DNA of 64,000 bases from Onchocerca volvulus (Eukaryota; Nematoda; Chromadorea; Rhabditida; Onchocercidae). A program made the position numbers and the translations under genes. Shown here one piece after another: positions 1 to 12,100 of this stretch (the stretch's first letter is position 1; every line of letters begins with the position of its first letter). The notes under the pieces were generated by a model that was not told the origin of the DNA, made no database searches, and saw only the letters and a program-made list of their open reading frames with translations. Where the stretch lies: NCBI GenBank assembly GCA_000499405.2, contig HG738137.1, forward strand, positions 16,727,601-16,791,600, read 5' to 3'.

Positions 1-57
1 TCCCTTGGCAATAATTTATCAACTTTTTAGGCCAAGAAAGATAAAATTTGTTTTGAA

Positions 58-1842
58 ATGACAACGTTATTATATATTGTTTTATGGCTAATCACGCCAG
101 TATTCAGCGGTGATACTTATCAGATGATGAATGGCACTGAGGATATTTCTCTGATCGGAGTGAGTTTGTGCAAGTTAGTCATGTTCTTAGTTATTTAACA
201 CTCATAAACTCAAGAATTTGTAATTTATTGATAAGAGTTTTTGATAAATGATTCGATGATGTATCCAAAAATTAAGCTCTCCCTTGATCGAAATATTTGA
301 AGATGAAATTACTGACGAAACAACAGAAGCAAAAATCGAAATCTGATGACTCTGAAGAATGTATGAATACGGAACCAAAAAAAGTATTGAAATTCAGTAT
401 TTTTATTCATGAAGAAAATTTGAAGATTACGCAGTCTTTAATATAATTATTGATTATGACAGTTTATTGAATGTAACTGCTTTCCTCTTTCATTTCTTAT
501 CTATACAAATAAAAATTCAAATGATCTTTGTTCGTCTTCGCAAAATTCCGGAAGTTCTGTACCGATTGCTTTCAAATTTTGATAAAACCTTGCATTCGAA
601 TAGGCGGGTGTTTTTATTGTAAAAACAACCATACTTTTTTTACGTGTCACGTCCGTGACAGCTGAAAGTAAATGGGGAGGCGGGGTTCATTGACTCCGCC
701 TTCCTTTTTTTTTCCCTCATTCTCCTTCTTCCTCCCATCTCTCTCTCTCTTCTTTTCCCGAGCTAAAAATGTGGTTAGAATAAGGCGTATACGACTATAT
801 AAACGTGAACGAATGACGTGGGTAGAATAAGGCTAGAATTAAAAGAAAAAAAAATAATAAATAATGACAAATAATGATAATCAATAATGAATAGTAATAA
901 ATAATAATAAGTAATAATAAATAATAATAAATAATTAGCCATTCCTTTGTAACCCTTAACTAGGTTCAATGTCGATCATCCTCGCGCGCCAACAAAGGCG
1001 CATCATCATCAGGCGCCCTTTTCTATCATTTAATATAGGATGTCAACGGGAGCGGTTTAATGCTCCGACTCGGAGCATTTTTCTCCTTTTTTACGTTAAC
1101 AAATTTACATTAGATTTGTTATATTGATATTATTGATTTGTAATTGTTTCATAATGAATAATAACAAATAATAGCAACGAGTGTAGAAAAACATGCGCGT
1201 ATTCGAATGCAACGTTGTGTCTGAATTTCGGAGCAGTAGGTAAAAACTTTCTGATATCTAAAATTTTGAATTAATAAAGATAAGACGCGTATTTACGAGC
1301 TTTTGAAGATTTAAGATTTTTGAACAAATGAACATTGACATTTTTGAACAAACGAACATTGACATTTTTATTTATACAGATTAGCTGGAGCCGGACACGC
1401 GAAAAGTGGTCAGTACTCATACACTAGATGGATCGGCCACATGGAGCGTGGCCGGATCCAGCTAGTAATATAATATTCCTTAAAAATATAGAACATTGAT
1501 CAATCGTTGCCGTAGAAAAGAATCGTATCTGATTATAGTTGATATAGTCGCTTTACAGAGACGCATATTTTAAAACCATGTCGTATATTCTTTCAATTAA
1601 ACGTGTTTTAAGTCAACTAAACAATTTATTTTCAGGCTTTGAACAAATTACATGCGAATCAGTGTCCGAGAAATTGGACTTCCATTTTGTCAAATAATAT
1701 TAATAATGCTTTCGGAAACTGTTTAATTTGTTATTTGGGTACAATGGATACAATTTCAGATATTTATGTTTCCGATGTTAAATTGAAGACTTTTTTCGCA
1801 CTTTTTTTTGTCATAATAATTAATAGGTTTGCATTTTGGTAA
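58..1842 (+). CDS. Possible small secreted/membrane protein (3 exons, tentative)
   Basis: Tentative model: exons 58-159, 303-383 and 1636-1842, all joined in phase 0, giving 129 residues. The first exon starts MTTLLYIVLWLITPVFSG, which reads like a signal peptide, and ends at a GTGAGT donor. The third exon follows a TTTTCAG acceptor, contains NQCPRNWTS and a CLIC (CxxC) motif, and ends with a hydrophobic stretch that could be a membrane anchor. The middle exon is Lys/Gln-rich and its acceptor (TTTGAAG) is poor, so it may be skipped; skipping keeps the frame. An AG acceptor lies at 29-30, upstream of the ATG. I do not recognise a family. The gene could also be a degenerate remnant. Confidence 0.3.
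500..730 (+). mobile_element. Helitron-like repeat, copy 1 (diverged)
   Basis: Starts A|TCTATACAAATAAAAATTC and carries the family's internal segments: the block ending TTTGATAAAACCTTGCATTCGAATAGG, given here as positions 577-603, and a later GTGACAGCTGAAAGTAA block shared with the copies near 30.1 and 39.1 kb. No clear 3' hairpin is visible, so the right end is approximate. Confidence 0.45.
1059..1079. repeat. Perfect GC-rich palindrome (10-bp arms)
   Basis: AATGCTCCGA and TCGGAGCATT flank a single C. This is a perfect inverted repeat followed by a T-run, in otherwise AT-rich DNA just upstream of a Helitron-like copy. Its function is unknown. Confidence 0.6.
1172..1465 (+). mobile_element. 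Helitron-like repeat, copy 2, with 3' hairpin and CTAG end
   Basis: The 3' end has a CGGCCAC...GTGGCCG stem, a short spacer, and then CTAG at 1462-1465 followed by T. This is the canonical Helitron 3' terminus. Inside are the ACTTTCTGATATC and GAACAAACGAACATTGACA blocks of the family, the latter partly duplicated. The left half appears rearranged, in inverted order relative to the copy at 4217. Confidence 0.55.
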
Positions 1843-2048
1843 TCTTTAGAATTTTTTTGTAACTAATATCGTTTAGCATTTTTCATAATAATTAATGCCT
1901 TTTGTCTTTTTTTCTATGAATTTGCTGCAGAATATCAATCAATGATAAATCGAATTAAACTATTCAGAAATATTATTCATGCATATTATTTATCATGTTA
2001 TATTAGTTGTTATAATAATTTGATTTGATTTCGATTTTATTAAATAAA

Positions 2049-2340
2049 CTAGCTGGACTCGGCCACGCACCGCGTAGCCGATCCAGATAATCTATAAGGG
2101 CGGTACGCTTCGTGTGTCTATATAAACAAAAATGTAAATATTTTCAAAATCTTAAACCTCCGAAAGTTCTTAAACACTTGCCTTATCTATATCAGTTCAA
2201 AATCTTGGATGTCGGAAAGTTATTACCTACTGCTTTGAAATTTTGATACAACGTTCCACTTAAATAGGGCGTATTTCCAAACAGATATACTTACCTTTTT
2301 GTTACATCTCGGTAAGAATAAACATATTTCCGCCAAAACA
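2049..2340 (-). mobile_element. Helitron-like repeat, copy 3 (minus orientation)
   Basis: Read on the minus strand, the element ends with a GCGTGGCCG-type hairpin and CTAG|T at 2049-2052. On the plus strand, TCTATATAAACAAAAATG at 2120 begins the inverted terminal block (fewer mismatches on the minus strand). It abuts the donor side of a likely minus-strand exon (2295-2513). Confidence 0.5.
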
Positions 2341-2513
2341 CTTCGATTGACAGATAAATAAAGTGAGATTAACCAATCATAAGTCGACGTGTTGGAAATC
2401 AAGAAAGAAGGAGATGTTGGGGAATTTTCCTGATTGATTTGTAATTTGGACTGGAGTTCTTGATGTGGTGACTCCACTAGGTCAACAATAGCCTTTATTT
2501 GATTTATCGACAT
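2295..2513 (-). CDS. Likely first coding exon of an unidentified minus-strand gene
   Basis: On the minus strand, an ATG at 2513 opens exactly 73 codons ending at a strong AAG|GTAAGT donor (donor at 2294-2289). The translation begins MSINQIKAIVDLVESPHQEL and includes YDWLISLYLSVNRSVLAEIC. The amino-acid composition is balanced and looks coding, unlike most frames here. The downstream exon, at lower coordinates, was not found with confidence, partly because a Helitron-like copy sits in the intron; a CTGCAG acceptor near 1930 is one candidate. The gene may be broken. I do not recognise the family. Confidence 0.35.
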
Positions 2514-2875
2514 TATAAATTATCTAGTTGTCAAATTGTCGCGTAGTCCCGCGGCGAGTTGTAGAAAAACTATCACTCTCGAAAATTGAACTTTAAACCA
2601 AAGAAATGCCCAAGCATGAATAGCCAACTTCGCCTTGTATCTCTGTTAATCGGAACATTCTGGCGGTAAACATGTTTGTGGGGAAACCCGAAATAACTTT
2701 TCCAAAACAATTTTTTAATCTCAAAATACTTATACTACAAAAAATTATTTGAATCATTATCCAATTCACATGTAAAATCCTGTATGCTAATCATGTACAT
2801 CCTGAATGTTTACATGTTACATGATTTTTCTCTTTTTTTTTTCTGCTTAACCAGACTGAGCTACAGCAACGCATA

Positions 2876-3075
2876 TATATAAAAACATGCGCGTATTCAA
2901 ATGCAACGTTGTATCAAAATTTTTAAACAGTGTTTTTTCAAAAAAATGAAAATAAATAAGAACTTTCCGATGTCTGAGATTTTGAAATAATGGAGATAAG
3001 GCGAGTGTCTAAGAACTTTCGGAGATTTAAGATTTTGAACAAACGAACATTTACATTTCCATTTCTATAGACTAG
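2876..3075 (+). mobile_element. Helitron-like repeat, copy 4 (truncated)
   Basis: Carries AACTTTCCGATGTCTGAGAT, GATAAGGCG and AACAAACGAACATTTACATT, then TATAGACTAGTTGG. The last two are the family's right inverted block. No terminal hairpin is retained. Confidence 0.45.
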
Positions 3076-4216
3076 TTGGATGGTCATGCTCTGCTTGGCT
3101 GGTACATCTATTTCTGAATATTTTAAGAACCATTATATTATCCGGTCCTCTTTTATGTAATTAAATTTTATTAAAATGCAGATTTGTCGAAATTTGACTG
3201 CCATATTCATTTGTAGGATATGGTTTGTTCTGCTCTAAAACTGACTAGAATATTGATCGGATATGACAAATATTATCAGCATCATTTCCTGCTTTCATCA
3301 TGTGCTAAATAACTGATTATAAATTGCGGTTTAATTATAATTTAAATAAAAGCTTTTAATGAACTGATAAGTCTTTCAGTTGCCATACTCATTATCACAT
3401 TATAACTATCTTTTCCAGTCGAATTTTTATCTCAATACTGAACTTCTTAATTCTTCCGATCTCTTTATTCGAATCCAAATTTAACATGATAGCTTCAGTC
3501 TTGCTTTCCAATCTTTTTCAAGTTCAAATCCAAGTCTTCAAGTTTTTGATTGCTCGGAATCCTATATCATTTAAAATTTCTTACTGAATAATGAAAGCTT
3601 ATGGAACTGTGAACATGCGAATTTAAAAAAAAAATTCATTACTAAGTTCAATTTTTTTCTTTTTTCACTGCATTTCTTCATTTCCGTTGTTTTTAATTTC
3701 CTTTAAAATCATCAATTTTATTTTTGTCTGATTCCTATTTACAATAATTCTGCATTCCTTATACTGAATCAAAGTACAGAATGTATGGAAAATATTTTAA
3801 TGATTATTATGTGGCGCATAATATTATGCATATATAATAATATTTGTGATATTAGATTGTATTACTTAGCATTGCAATACAAAGTGTTATTACACTTATG
3901 AACGTCACCGGCGTATACATTTTGTCATAATCCCATATGACAATATAAACTAGAACCAATAAAATGAAAAAGAAAAAAAAAGCAAATGGATGATAATTAA
4001 AATCATCAAAAATTAGGCAAAATGAAATGAACAGAATAAAAAAACCTCAAAATATTCCCACAAACACTACAATTACCACAAACTCACCACATCAAATACT
4101 TGTCTAGATAAGGAACAGAAGTTATTAAACTAATAATAACTTGTATAATCCCAAATCAAAACATACTAATTATATTTTGATTTGGGATCATATGAATTAT
4201 TATTATTGTTAACAAA

Positions 4217-4400
4217 TCTATATAAATAAAAATGCAAATGTTCGTTGTTCACTTCCACACAACGTTTTAAGTTTTTCACCGATTGATTTGAAATTTTGAT
4301 GCAACGTTGCATTCGAATAGACGTATTGTTTGACAGCTTTCGAAGATTTAAGATTTTGAACAAATGAATATTTATATTTTCATTTATACAGACTAGCTGG
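4217..4400 (+). mobile_element. Helitron-like repeat, copy 5 (compact, with terminal inverted blocks)
   Basis: Begins A|TCTATATAAATAAAAATG and ends with the near-complement CATTTATACAGA followed by CTAGCTGG. The two ends are inverted repeats of about 35 bp. The middle carries the GATGCAACGTTGCATTCGAA block common to all copies. This is the clearest short version of the family. Confidence 0.6.
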
Positions 4401-4822
4401 ACCTTTTTAGTATGAGATATAAAGAAGGTCAAGTGCCACTGTGTAAACATAATTCGACTAAACCATAGATAAATTGACCATATCAAACGTGCAATATACG
4501 CCCATACGTTGCACAAGCAATCATTCATCTCAAGGTGAAAACTAGTCTACAGTATTGGCAACATGCCAGATCTTTAGATTTTGCTTGAAGGCTGAGTTGG
4601 GCGGCAATGATTGTTGACACTGTATTTTGTTTGCTTAATAATTTTGAATGAATTTGCATCACTATTAGCATTTTATAGGGTCAAACTCTGAACTTTGTTG
4701 GCACGTGATATAGAATATGAATGCTATAATCGTTAAACTGTTCATATTTGTTCTGCAACTTGTTGAATAATTTCATACTTAGCTTAAAATCTACTCTCGA
4801 ATTCTTTCCAGGACGATATACA

Positions 4823-7227
4823 ATGATTGTTTTAAGTAATGTAGCTGCTCCAACAGATGGCATTCGATTGATTCAAGGTCAAGTCACTGCATATATTGAA
4901 AGTGAATCTGCTGGTGAAGGTGAACTTACCGTTTCCGAAAGGTATTAAATTGTTTAAACTGTTGTATTATCAATACTGCAATACCTGAATTGCTTAGTAG
5001 TTGTGTTGTGCATAACTCAGATTAATTTATATAGAGCTTCTTTCTTTCGTTTTTGTATGAAGTAAGTCATGAAATTTGTAAAGAGACACATTTTCGAAAT
5101 TTAACAGAATTATAACAACAATAAATCAGCCTTTTAGGGTGGAAATGTCATAAAAACTGTTGGTTTGATTGTTTAAAATACTAATCACATTATACAGTAT
5201 GGGCTACAAAATTTTTGGATTATTTCAGTTCAGTAACATGGATCTCAAATATCAGTGGACAAGGTTTTAGTCTGACTTATCCATCAATAATACTCCATGC
5301 TGTTTCACGTGATCCCAGCGTATTTCCAGAAGAGTGTATTTATGTATTAGCTGATGCGAAAGGATCAGGTATTATTGCCATGTTCATAAAATATTCGTAT
5401 TAAATCAGTAAATTCTCTCGGATATTTTGGCCTGATAACTTTTTTTAAATTCCCCACCCGAAATTTTTGGGTTATAGCGTGACATCGTAATCTTTTCTGC
5501 AGTGCTGAATAATGTGTACAATATAAATATGGATTAGTCGAATTTTTTGTGAGATTAATTATTCTTTTGGGATTGCAGAGAAAGTTTAATATGAAGAAAA
5601 AGAGTATCATTTGAAATTATTCTTTAAATATATGCGAAGAATTTAACTTGCTGTTTTGCTATCGATGTTAATAATAACTATGTTGTATTCTTATTCGCAG
5701 ACATAGGAATACAAAGCACCGAGGAATCTGTGAGTAGTGTACAGAATGTCACTGCAAATGGTATTGATGTGGAAGCGGCGGAGAATGGTTGCGATGATGA
5801 TGATGATGGTAATGATGATGATGATGACAAAGCACATTTAGCAATACGGTTTGCTCCTCAAGATATAAGTATATGTAAGTTTAAACGTGCAATATATGAG
5901 GCATTTCAAATATATTATTCGCTTTTTGTAATTTTTCAATGCTTGTATTTTTTTTTGTTCAATGATATTGTCTAATCGCTTAATGATGACCTCATTTAAA
6001 ATTGCAGTCTAGTAAGATTTTTAAATATAATTTATCGCTATTCGGGTTAAGAAATTAGTATAAAAACATGTCCAGTATGCAATTCAATTATCACATGAAG
6101 CACGCTGAACTAAATGATTGAATAATTGTCATAATTGTATAAGCCTTTTAAAAAATGTTTATAACATTTTAGCTTATAATATTCTTAAATAAGTTTTCAG
6201 AAATTTCCACTTTTTAAATTGAAGAATGTGGAATTATAAAGCAAACTTGCCTCCGTTGAATATTATTGAAATATTGTTTCTTCAAATTAGAGATTTTAAT
6301 GAGATTGTTGCTTCTGGTATTGGTATCATGCTTACTGATTCTATGATTTTTGAAAATTTCAGTGCAAAATATTTATCAACAAATGTGCGAGTGCCAAGAA
6401 CTGAATCCTGACGAAGGAGATGATTTTTCGGATGATTTTACAATGGGTCCAGATGGTAACTTCTTAAATTATATCAGTTTTAGTAGAAAATTAAACGTTA
6501 CTTGCAAAGTGATATAGTGCAATATATTAATAGTAATGATAATAGAGATCTTTGAAAGTTTTTTCCACATTATTCATTTTTTAATTCACAGTTTTTTTTT
6601 TTTTGGAAAATAAATCAGATGACGAAGAAGATTACGAGGGAGATGGTGGAGAAGGCGATCATCCAAATATATTGCATTTTCAAAACATATCATCCGATAT
6701 GCATAGGCATGAAACTAATGGCGGTACACTTTTTTCATTTCATTTTGACTTTTCTGAAGAATTTTTTAGATAGCTTGGAAATTAAAAAATAATAAGAGTC
6801 ATAAATGCAGTAGAGAAACTTTGTTTTCAAAAGCGTTTTTGTTGGAATACAAAATCCTGAAAAGTATTATTTCAATATTGAATTATACAAGTTGCGATTA
6901 ATTCACCATTAATTTAATTTGTCGACAGTGTCATGAGCTGCAGGAAAAAAAAAATTATGATTCAGTACAATAGAAATAGAAATCCTTGAGAGTTTGCAGT
7001 CTCAAGTAAAGATGATGATGGACCGTGAAATATAAAAATATGCTAATAATTTATGAAATGTGACTTAACGTATTTGATGGGATTTATATAAAATATCGAT
7101 AAAAGCACTCCGATAGTGTTGAATGGTTTTGAACATTTGATGTATTATATTTTTATGTTCGGCTCATGTTCTTCAAATTGCAGATCAAAGATATACTTTT
7201 GACAGTGAACAAATGGACGAAGGATAG
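4823..7227 (+). CDS. icln: Methylosome subunit pICln
   Basis: pICln is the Sm-protein assembly chaperone of the PRMT5 methylosome; it holds Sm proteins before SMN loads them onto snRNA. Exons: 4823-4941, 5229-5368, 5701-5874, 6363-6455, 6619-6723, 7184-7227, all phase-consistent, 224 residues, within the family's usual size. The N-terminal PH-like domain is recognisable from [17 protein letters not shown] and the following ECIYVLAD, which match the pICln GFSLEYPTISLHALSRD pattern. Exon 3 carries the acidic insert (runs of D around residues 112-124). Exon 4 has [13 protein letters not shown], matching the conserved CECQALHPD motif, and exons 4-5 give a second acidic tail. The start is placed at [13 protein letters not shown], 11 bases after a splice acceptor. 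A poly(A) signal AATAAA lies at 7310. The family assignment is firm. Confidence 0.92.
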
Positions 7228-9166
7228 AAGCTATGCCATGTGTGTTTTTTCTTTTTTTTTTTATGGATTTTGATGTTTATCGCATTGTTTGTTTTGTTTG
7301 TTCTACTTCAATAAATAATAATATGCGTATAATATTTCATCACTCCAAAAGAAAAATTGATTGATGAACGTAGCATTTTGGATGATATCAAAAAAGTTCG
7401 TTCAAGGAAACGAAGTAAAAATTGTTATATTAGATGAGAAGATTGTTGCTGAGTTATGTTGGTGTGTCATTGTATCATTGTGCTTACGAAGACATTTCTA
7501 AAACTCCTATATATTCGGAAATATTCAGAAGTTTAGATTTCTTGGAAATATTCAATTGTAAACATAAAAGTTGTATTGTTCAATTTTTCATTAATTTGGC
7601 ATCATTTGAAAAATACAGCTGCATAACGCCACTGAACGCAAACTGTGTTTTAAAAGCTAATACCAACAGAATGTAGAATGATGTTGCAACGTTTTTCCTG
7701 AACCTAGTAAACTCGTTTCTTTTTTGAGGTGAAAATATAAGTACTTGGAATCTTCTATCAGTTATCAGTGTCTTAGAAATAAAACTTTCTATTAAAATTT
7801 AAAAATGATTTTTTTGTATGGGCGACAGTATTAGTCATCCATTCCACTGATTAATCAGTTTTATTAAACACAAAATCTTCCTACAATTCCTCGTGGGTTT
7901 CAATATGATAACTTTTTGCAATATGACAATGTGCAAAGTACAATTAAAATCGTTTGGTTTTTTTATCTGTAATTTTAATTCTCATGCCTTCATATATTAC
8001 TGCTTAAAATGAAATCTTTCAAAGATGACTAAATCATTGAAAACTGTTTCTGTTGAAATTCGGCAAATTAGTTTTTGTTAAATGAGAACAGCAATTGAGA
8101 TTGGCAAATGCGCAGTGGAATTGGAAGTTTTTTGATATTTTGCAATAATTAACTTACCACGACAAGCAAACATACATACAGAACGGGACATATATAAAGA
8201 ATAAAATTAGAAAAAATTGCTCTCTTGTACCGGTTTATGATACTTTTCTTACATTTCTCCTTCAAATAGAGACTGAAAATCATTTTTTTTAAAAATCATC
8301 TCTACATTTTTTATCTAAAAATTGTAACTTTTTGAAAGAATAAATGATTATGACTAATTTATCAGGATAGCAGTAGTAGCGTCTAATTATTATTACTATT
8401 ATTATTATGGTGTTGACAATAGTAATAGAAATAGTTATGATAACATTAGTAGTCGTAGCTTTTTTTTTTTTTCTCTCAATTTGAACCAAACGAGCAATAA
8501 TTAATTAGCGTTAAAGTATAGCAGAAATGATTCGAAATTTCAAATTTACCAGAAAATAGCTATCGTTATGTTCTGTGCAAAAGATTCGGGAAGAAAAAGA
8601 GAAAGAAAATTTTTGAGTGTTGGAAATATAATCAGCAGATGGATTGATTATTCGGAATGGTTTGGTATGAACTTGTATCCGGATGTTTTCGTACAGATTT
8701 GTAACTGATATAATCATACTATCATCGAGATGATGGATCGATCAATACGTCCTAATAATTATAGTTAAATTTGAGTTAAGATAGAAATGGAATATGTTAA
8801 AAAAAAAAAAGTGATATGTTCAAATGATGACATTAGTTTAATAAAAATTTGTTCCATAGATGCCTTATTTGCTAATCTACTTTTTTTCAATTGCTTATTA
8901 AATAATTAAGCAAAAATCACATTTATTTTGGCATTAAAAAAAATGTTTAAAGCGATTTTTCAATTTGCTCTAACATAAATATATTTTGCCATTTTGAATC
9001 TTATAATATTTATATTATAGTTTTAAGTTAATAGCGAATACTATGATATTTCAGATCTGGCTTTATATTTAATTACTAAAATAATATGCTCGTAAATTGA
9101 TATGAATGTTAAATATTATTAGGAAGAAAAAAAAAAGGATTATATGGCGTGGATATTCCATAAAAT
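7228..9166. other. Intergenic region after pICln
   Basis: Contains AATAAA signals at 7310-7315 and 7778-7783 for the upstream transcript. The rest is AT-rich with short homopolymers. I see no coding exon; the open frames here lack codon character and splice sites. Confidence 0.6.
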
Positions 9167-12100
9167 ATGATGACAAATGTTCGCTTCTTTATTCTCTTTT
9201 TATACCCGATAAAAGTAACAATTCTGGAACTATTATCTCATACAATTGTACAATTTGATCCATTTCAAATTGCGGATATTTCATCTGTACAACATTTGCA
9301 CCGATCAAATATTACATTTACTGATGAAAAAATTTTCACTAATGATGTGAAAAAATTTGAAAAACGAGATACTCAAAATCAATTTTTCGAACGCAGAGAT
9401 TTATTGAATCAACGAATTCAAGGAAATGCTGTCCCACAGGTATCCTTCATTAAAAATATTATAATTTTTTAAACTAATTATCATCAATATCATCTAAAAT
9501 TATAAATATGATGATATGACTGATATTTTTTCAGTGTCCATGTGTAATTAAGCCTGGTACAGATAAATGCATCGCTTATGATTCTCGATTTCAAGCTTCT
9601 ACTATTGAGGAAGCTCTAATCGCTTTTCATGATGTTACGTTGGATGATGATAGTGTAAAATTTCCAAATGGTGGCATCATCGTTCGTTTTACAAAATATT
9701 TATTAAATTCGTACGAAAAGTAATTGCACTTCTTGCATTGTTTCATTTTTTTTTTATTTATTTTTAGATTGAAAAAGAATAATGAAGAAAGAAAATAAAT
9801 TTGAGTGGATAGTTTTTACTATTTGAGTTCAAAATAAATCATAAAATGATGGAAATAATGTGTTAAATCAGCAACGTATTTGATGCAAAAAAGAAATCAA
9901 TTGCTCACGTACAATGCAAAATGGATTCAAAGTTGTTTTTTGAAAGATACGAATGTCGAAAGTGAAAAACATAGTGAACAATCAACTGAAGATAACGATG
10001 ACTAATTGAAAGGAATCATTGAAGAATCATCTCATAACGAAACGAGAAATTGCGGAAGAATTCAACGTTGAAGAATTTAACCTTCGCAACTGAAGTAAAT
10101 TGACAGAATTTTAAGTTTTAGCTTTGCAATAGCTTTGATTAATCATAACTCCCTTTTGTGCTAAGAAATTCGTTAGTTTGTTATTTTGCTCCATAACAAT
10201 TTTAAAAACTAGTTAGAATTGATAAGCATCATCACTCAGGACTAATTCAGGATAGCCTCGACGGCAACGAATCTTCTTAAAACATGTAAGAAAGAAGCTT
10301 TCAGCAGATACTTTACCAATTCTAAATGCATCCATCTTTTGGTAATTATCAAATCGTTGTCTCAGAGTTGATCAATGAAACAAATCGCTTTTGATCAGAA
10401 TTGATCGATGAAACAAATCGCTTTTGATCAGAGTTGATCAATGAAACAAATCGCCTTTGAATGTATCATCTTAGATAAACAACAGCGAATCGATGAATCG
10501 AAAACGAAATATTTTCCTGTTAGAAGATATATTTCTATAATCAGGAATAAACAGATGCTGTCTTCATTGGAATTCTTATCAACTGATTATCTTCAACTAT
10601 CTTCAGTATTTTTTACAGGAAAATATTTCCATAATCAGTGAATGCAGAAAATGCTTCCCATTATTAATTCATGGAATTCTAAAGTTCAGATTTCTATTCT
10701 ATAGAAATAAATAAATTTCTCATCTAGAAAATTATTACCTATTTTAATTAATAATAATATGTTTAATTTAACTTATAATAATTTAAAACTTGCAAATCTG
10801 AAGATGTAATTACTTTGATACCAATCTAATATGTTCATTTGTAGCAGTAATGGTGTCGTGATATTTAGATGACTGAATTACAATATTTCAGGATATTCCA
10901 TAAAAAAATTATAAAAATACTGTGAAAGTTTTTATGTAACTTCTTTTTAAGACTTACTTCGACTTGATTTACTTTTTTTTTTTTAAGTAAATTCAATTTA
11001 TTTTAATCCACATTTATTAGTAAATAATGAATTATTTCTATTATAACATTCAAGCATACCGAATCAAATATGATCTATTTGATCTATTTAATCAAATCTG
11101 ATCTATTTTTTCATCCTTTCTCGATTTATGTAATGGATTGTATTGGAATGAAATAATATTTCAAGAATGGTGAATTACTCGCATGTCGAACATTGGAATG
11201 CCAAACATGTGCAGCAATATTACTCAATCGTATAATACAAGTCGGATTGGTACCACCGGATATACAACTTTCTATTCCACTTCCTTCATTCGTTGATTCG
11301 AGATATTGTCAAAGACTTCGATTTCTCAAGTCATATTCTGTTAGTTGCCCAATTTACCAATTTTTAATGAGAAAAGTTTTCGAATTTTTTGAAAATTAAA
11401 AAAAGTCAAATTCAATTGTTTTTGATTGCCTTTTTAACTTTGCTTGTTAGGACAATGATGATATTAATAACAAGCGACTTATTTTTATATATGTATATGA
11501 TTAAAAATATTTCTTTGTATAGGTATCAGCATCACCTCAACCTTCACCTTTTATGAGTGCATTGATTGAACGTGGTTTGCAGTTTGCAGGTATTTCTTCA
11601 ACTCCAAATGTAAGATTTTATCTTGTTATAATTTAAGAAATATGAAATATTAACTTGGTAATATTCATATACAGACTCATTTTCTTAAATTATAAAATTC
11701 GATAAAAATTATTATAGAATTTATCATATAAGGAAGAAATGAATTTTTGAAGAAATAGCTTTTTTTTTTTTTTAAATGTTTGTAAAAGTATTTTAAAAAA
11801 AAAAAAACATTAGCTTATTCACGAAATTATAATTGAATTATCTTTTTTTCTCATATAATAATTTTAATAGATTTCATCTCGAATATATTTGTATCATTTT
11901 TAGTACAGAATTTTTTTTTCTCTACAGAATTATTCTGCTCCAAATATCCATTTTTTGCCATATTTGCAGATAGCGCCTCCACCAGTTACACAGCAGCAAC
12001 CGTTTCAACCTGTCGCACAACAACCATTCGCACCTGTCGCACAACAATTCGCACCTGCTGCACAACAACCATTCGCACCTGTCGCACAACAACAATTTCC

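Larger units (their letters stand above)
2514..4822. other. Intergenic, repeat-bearing
   Basis: AT-rich DNA upstream of pICln. It contains two Helitron-like copies (about 2876-3075 and 4217-4400). An AG acceptor at 4810-4811, in TTCTTTCCAG, lies 11 bases before the pICln ATG and is a candidate trans-splice or 5' UTR acceptor. I see no other gene. Confidence 0.6.

Noticed and set aside
9655..9723. Read-through of exon 2 of the cystine-knot gene to a TAA at 9721
   Set aside because: Would end the protein early, but a GTAAAA donor at 9655 is in phase 0 with exon 11166-11339 and the later exons stay open to the knot domain.
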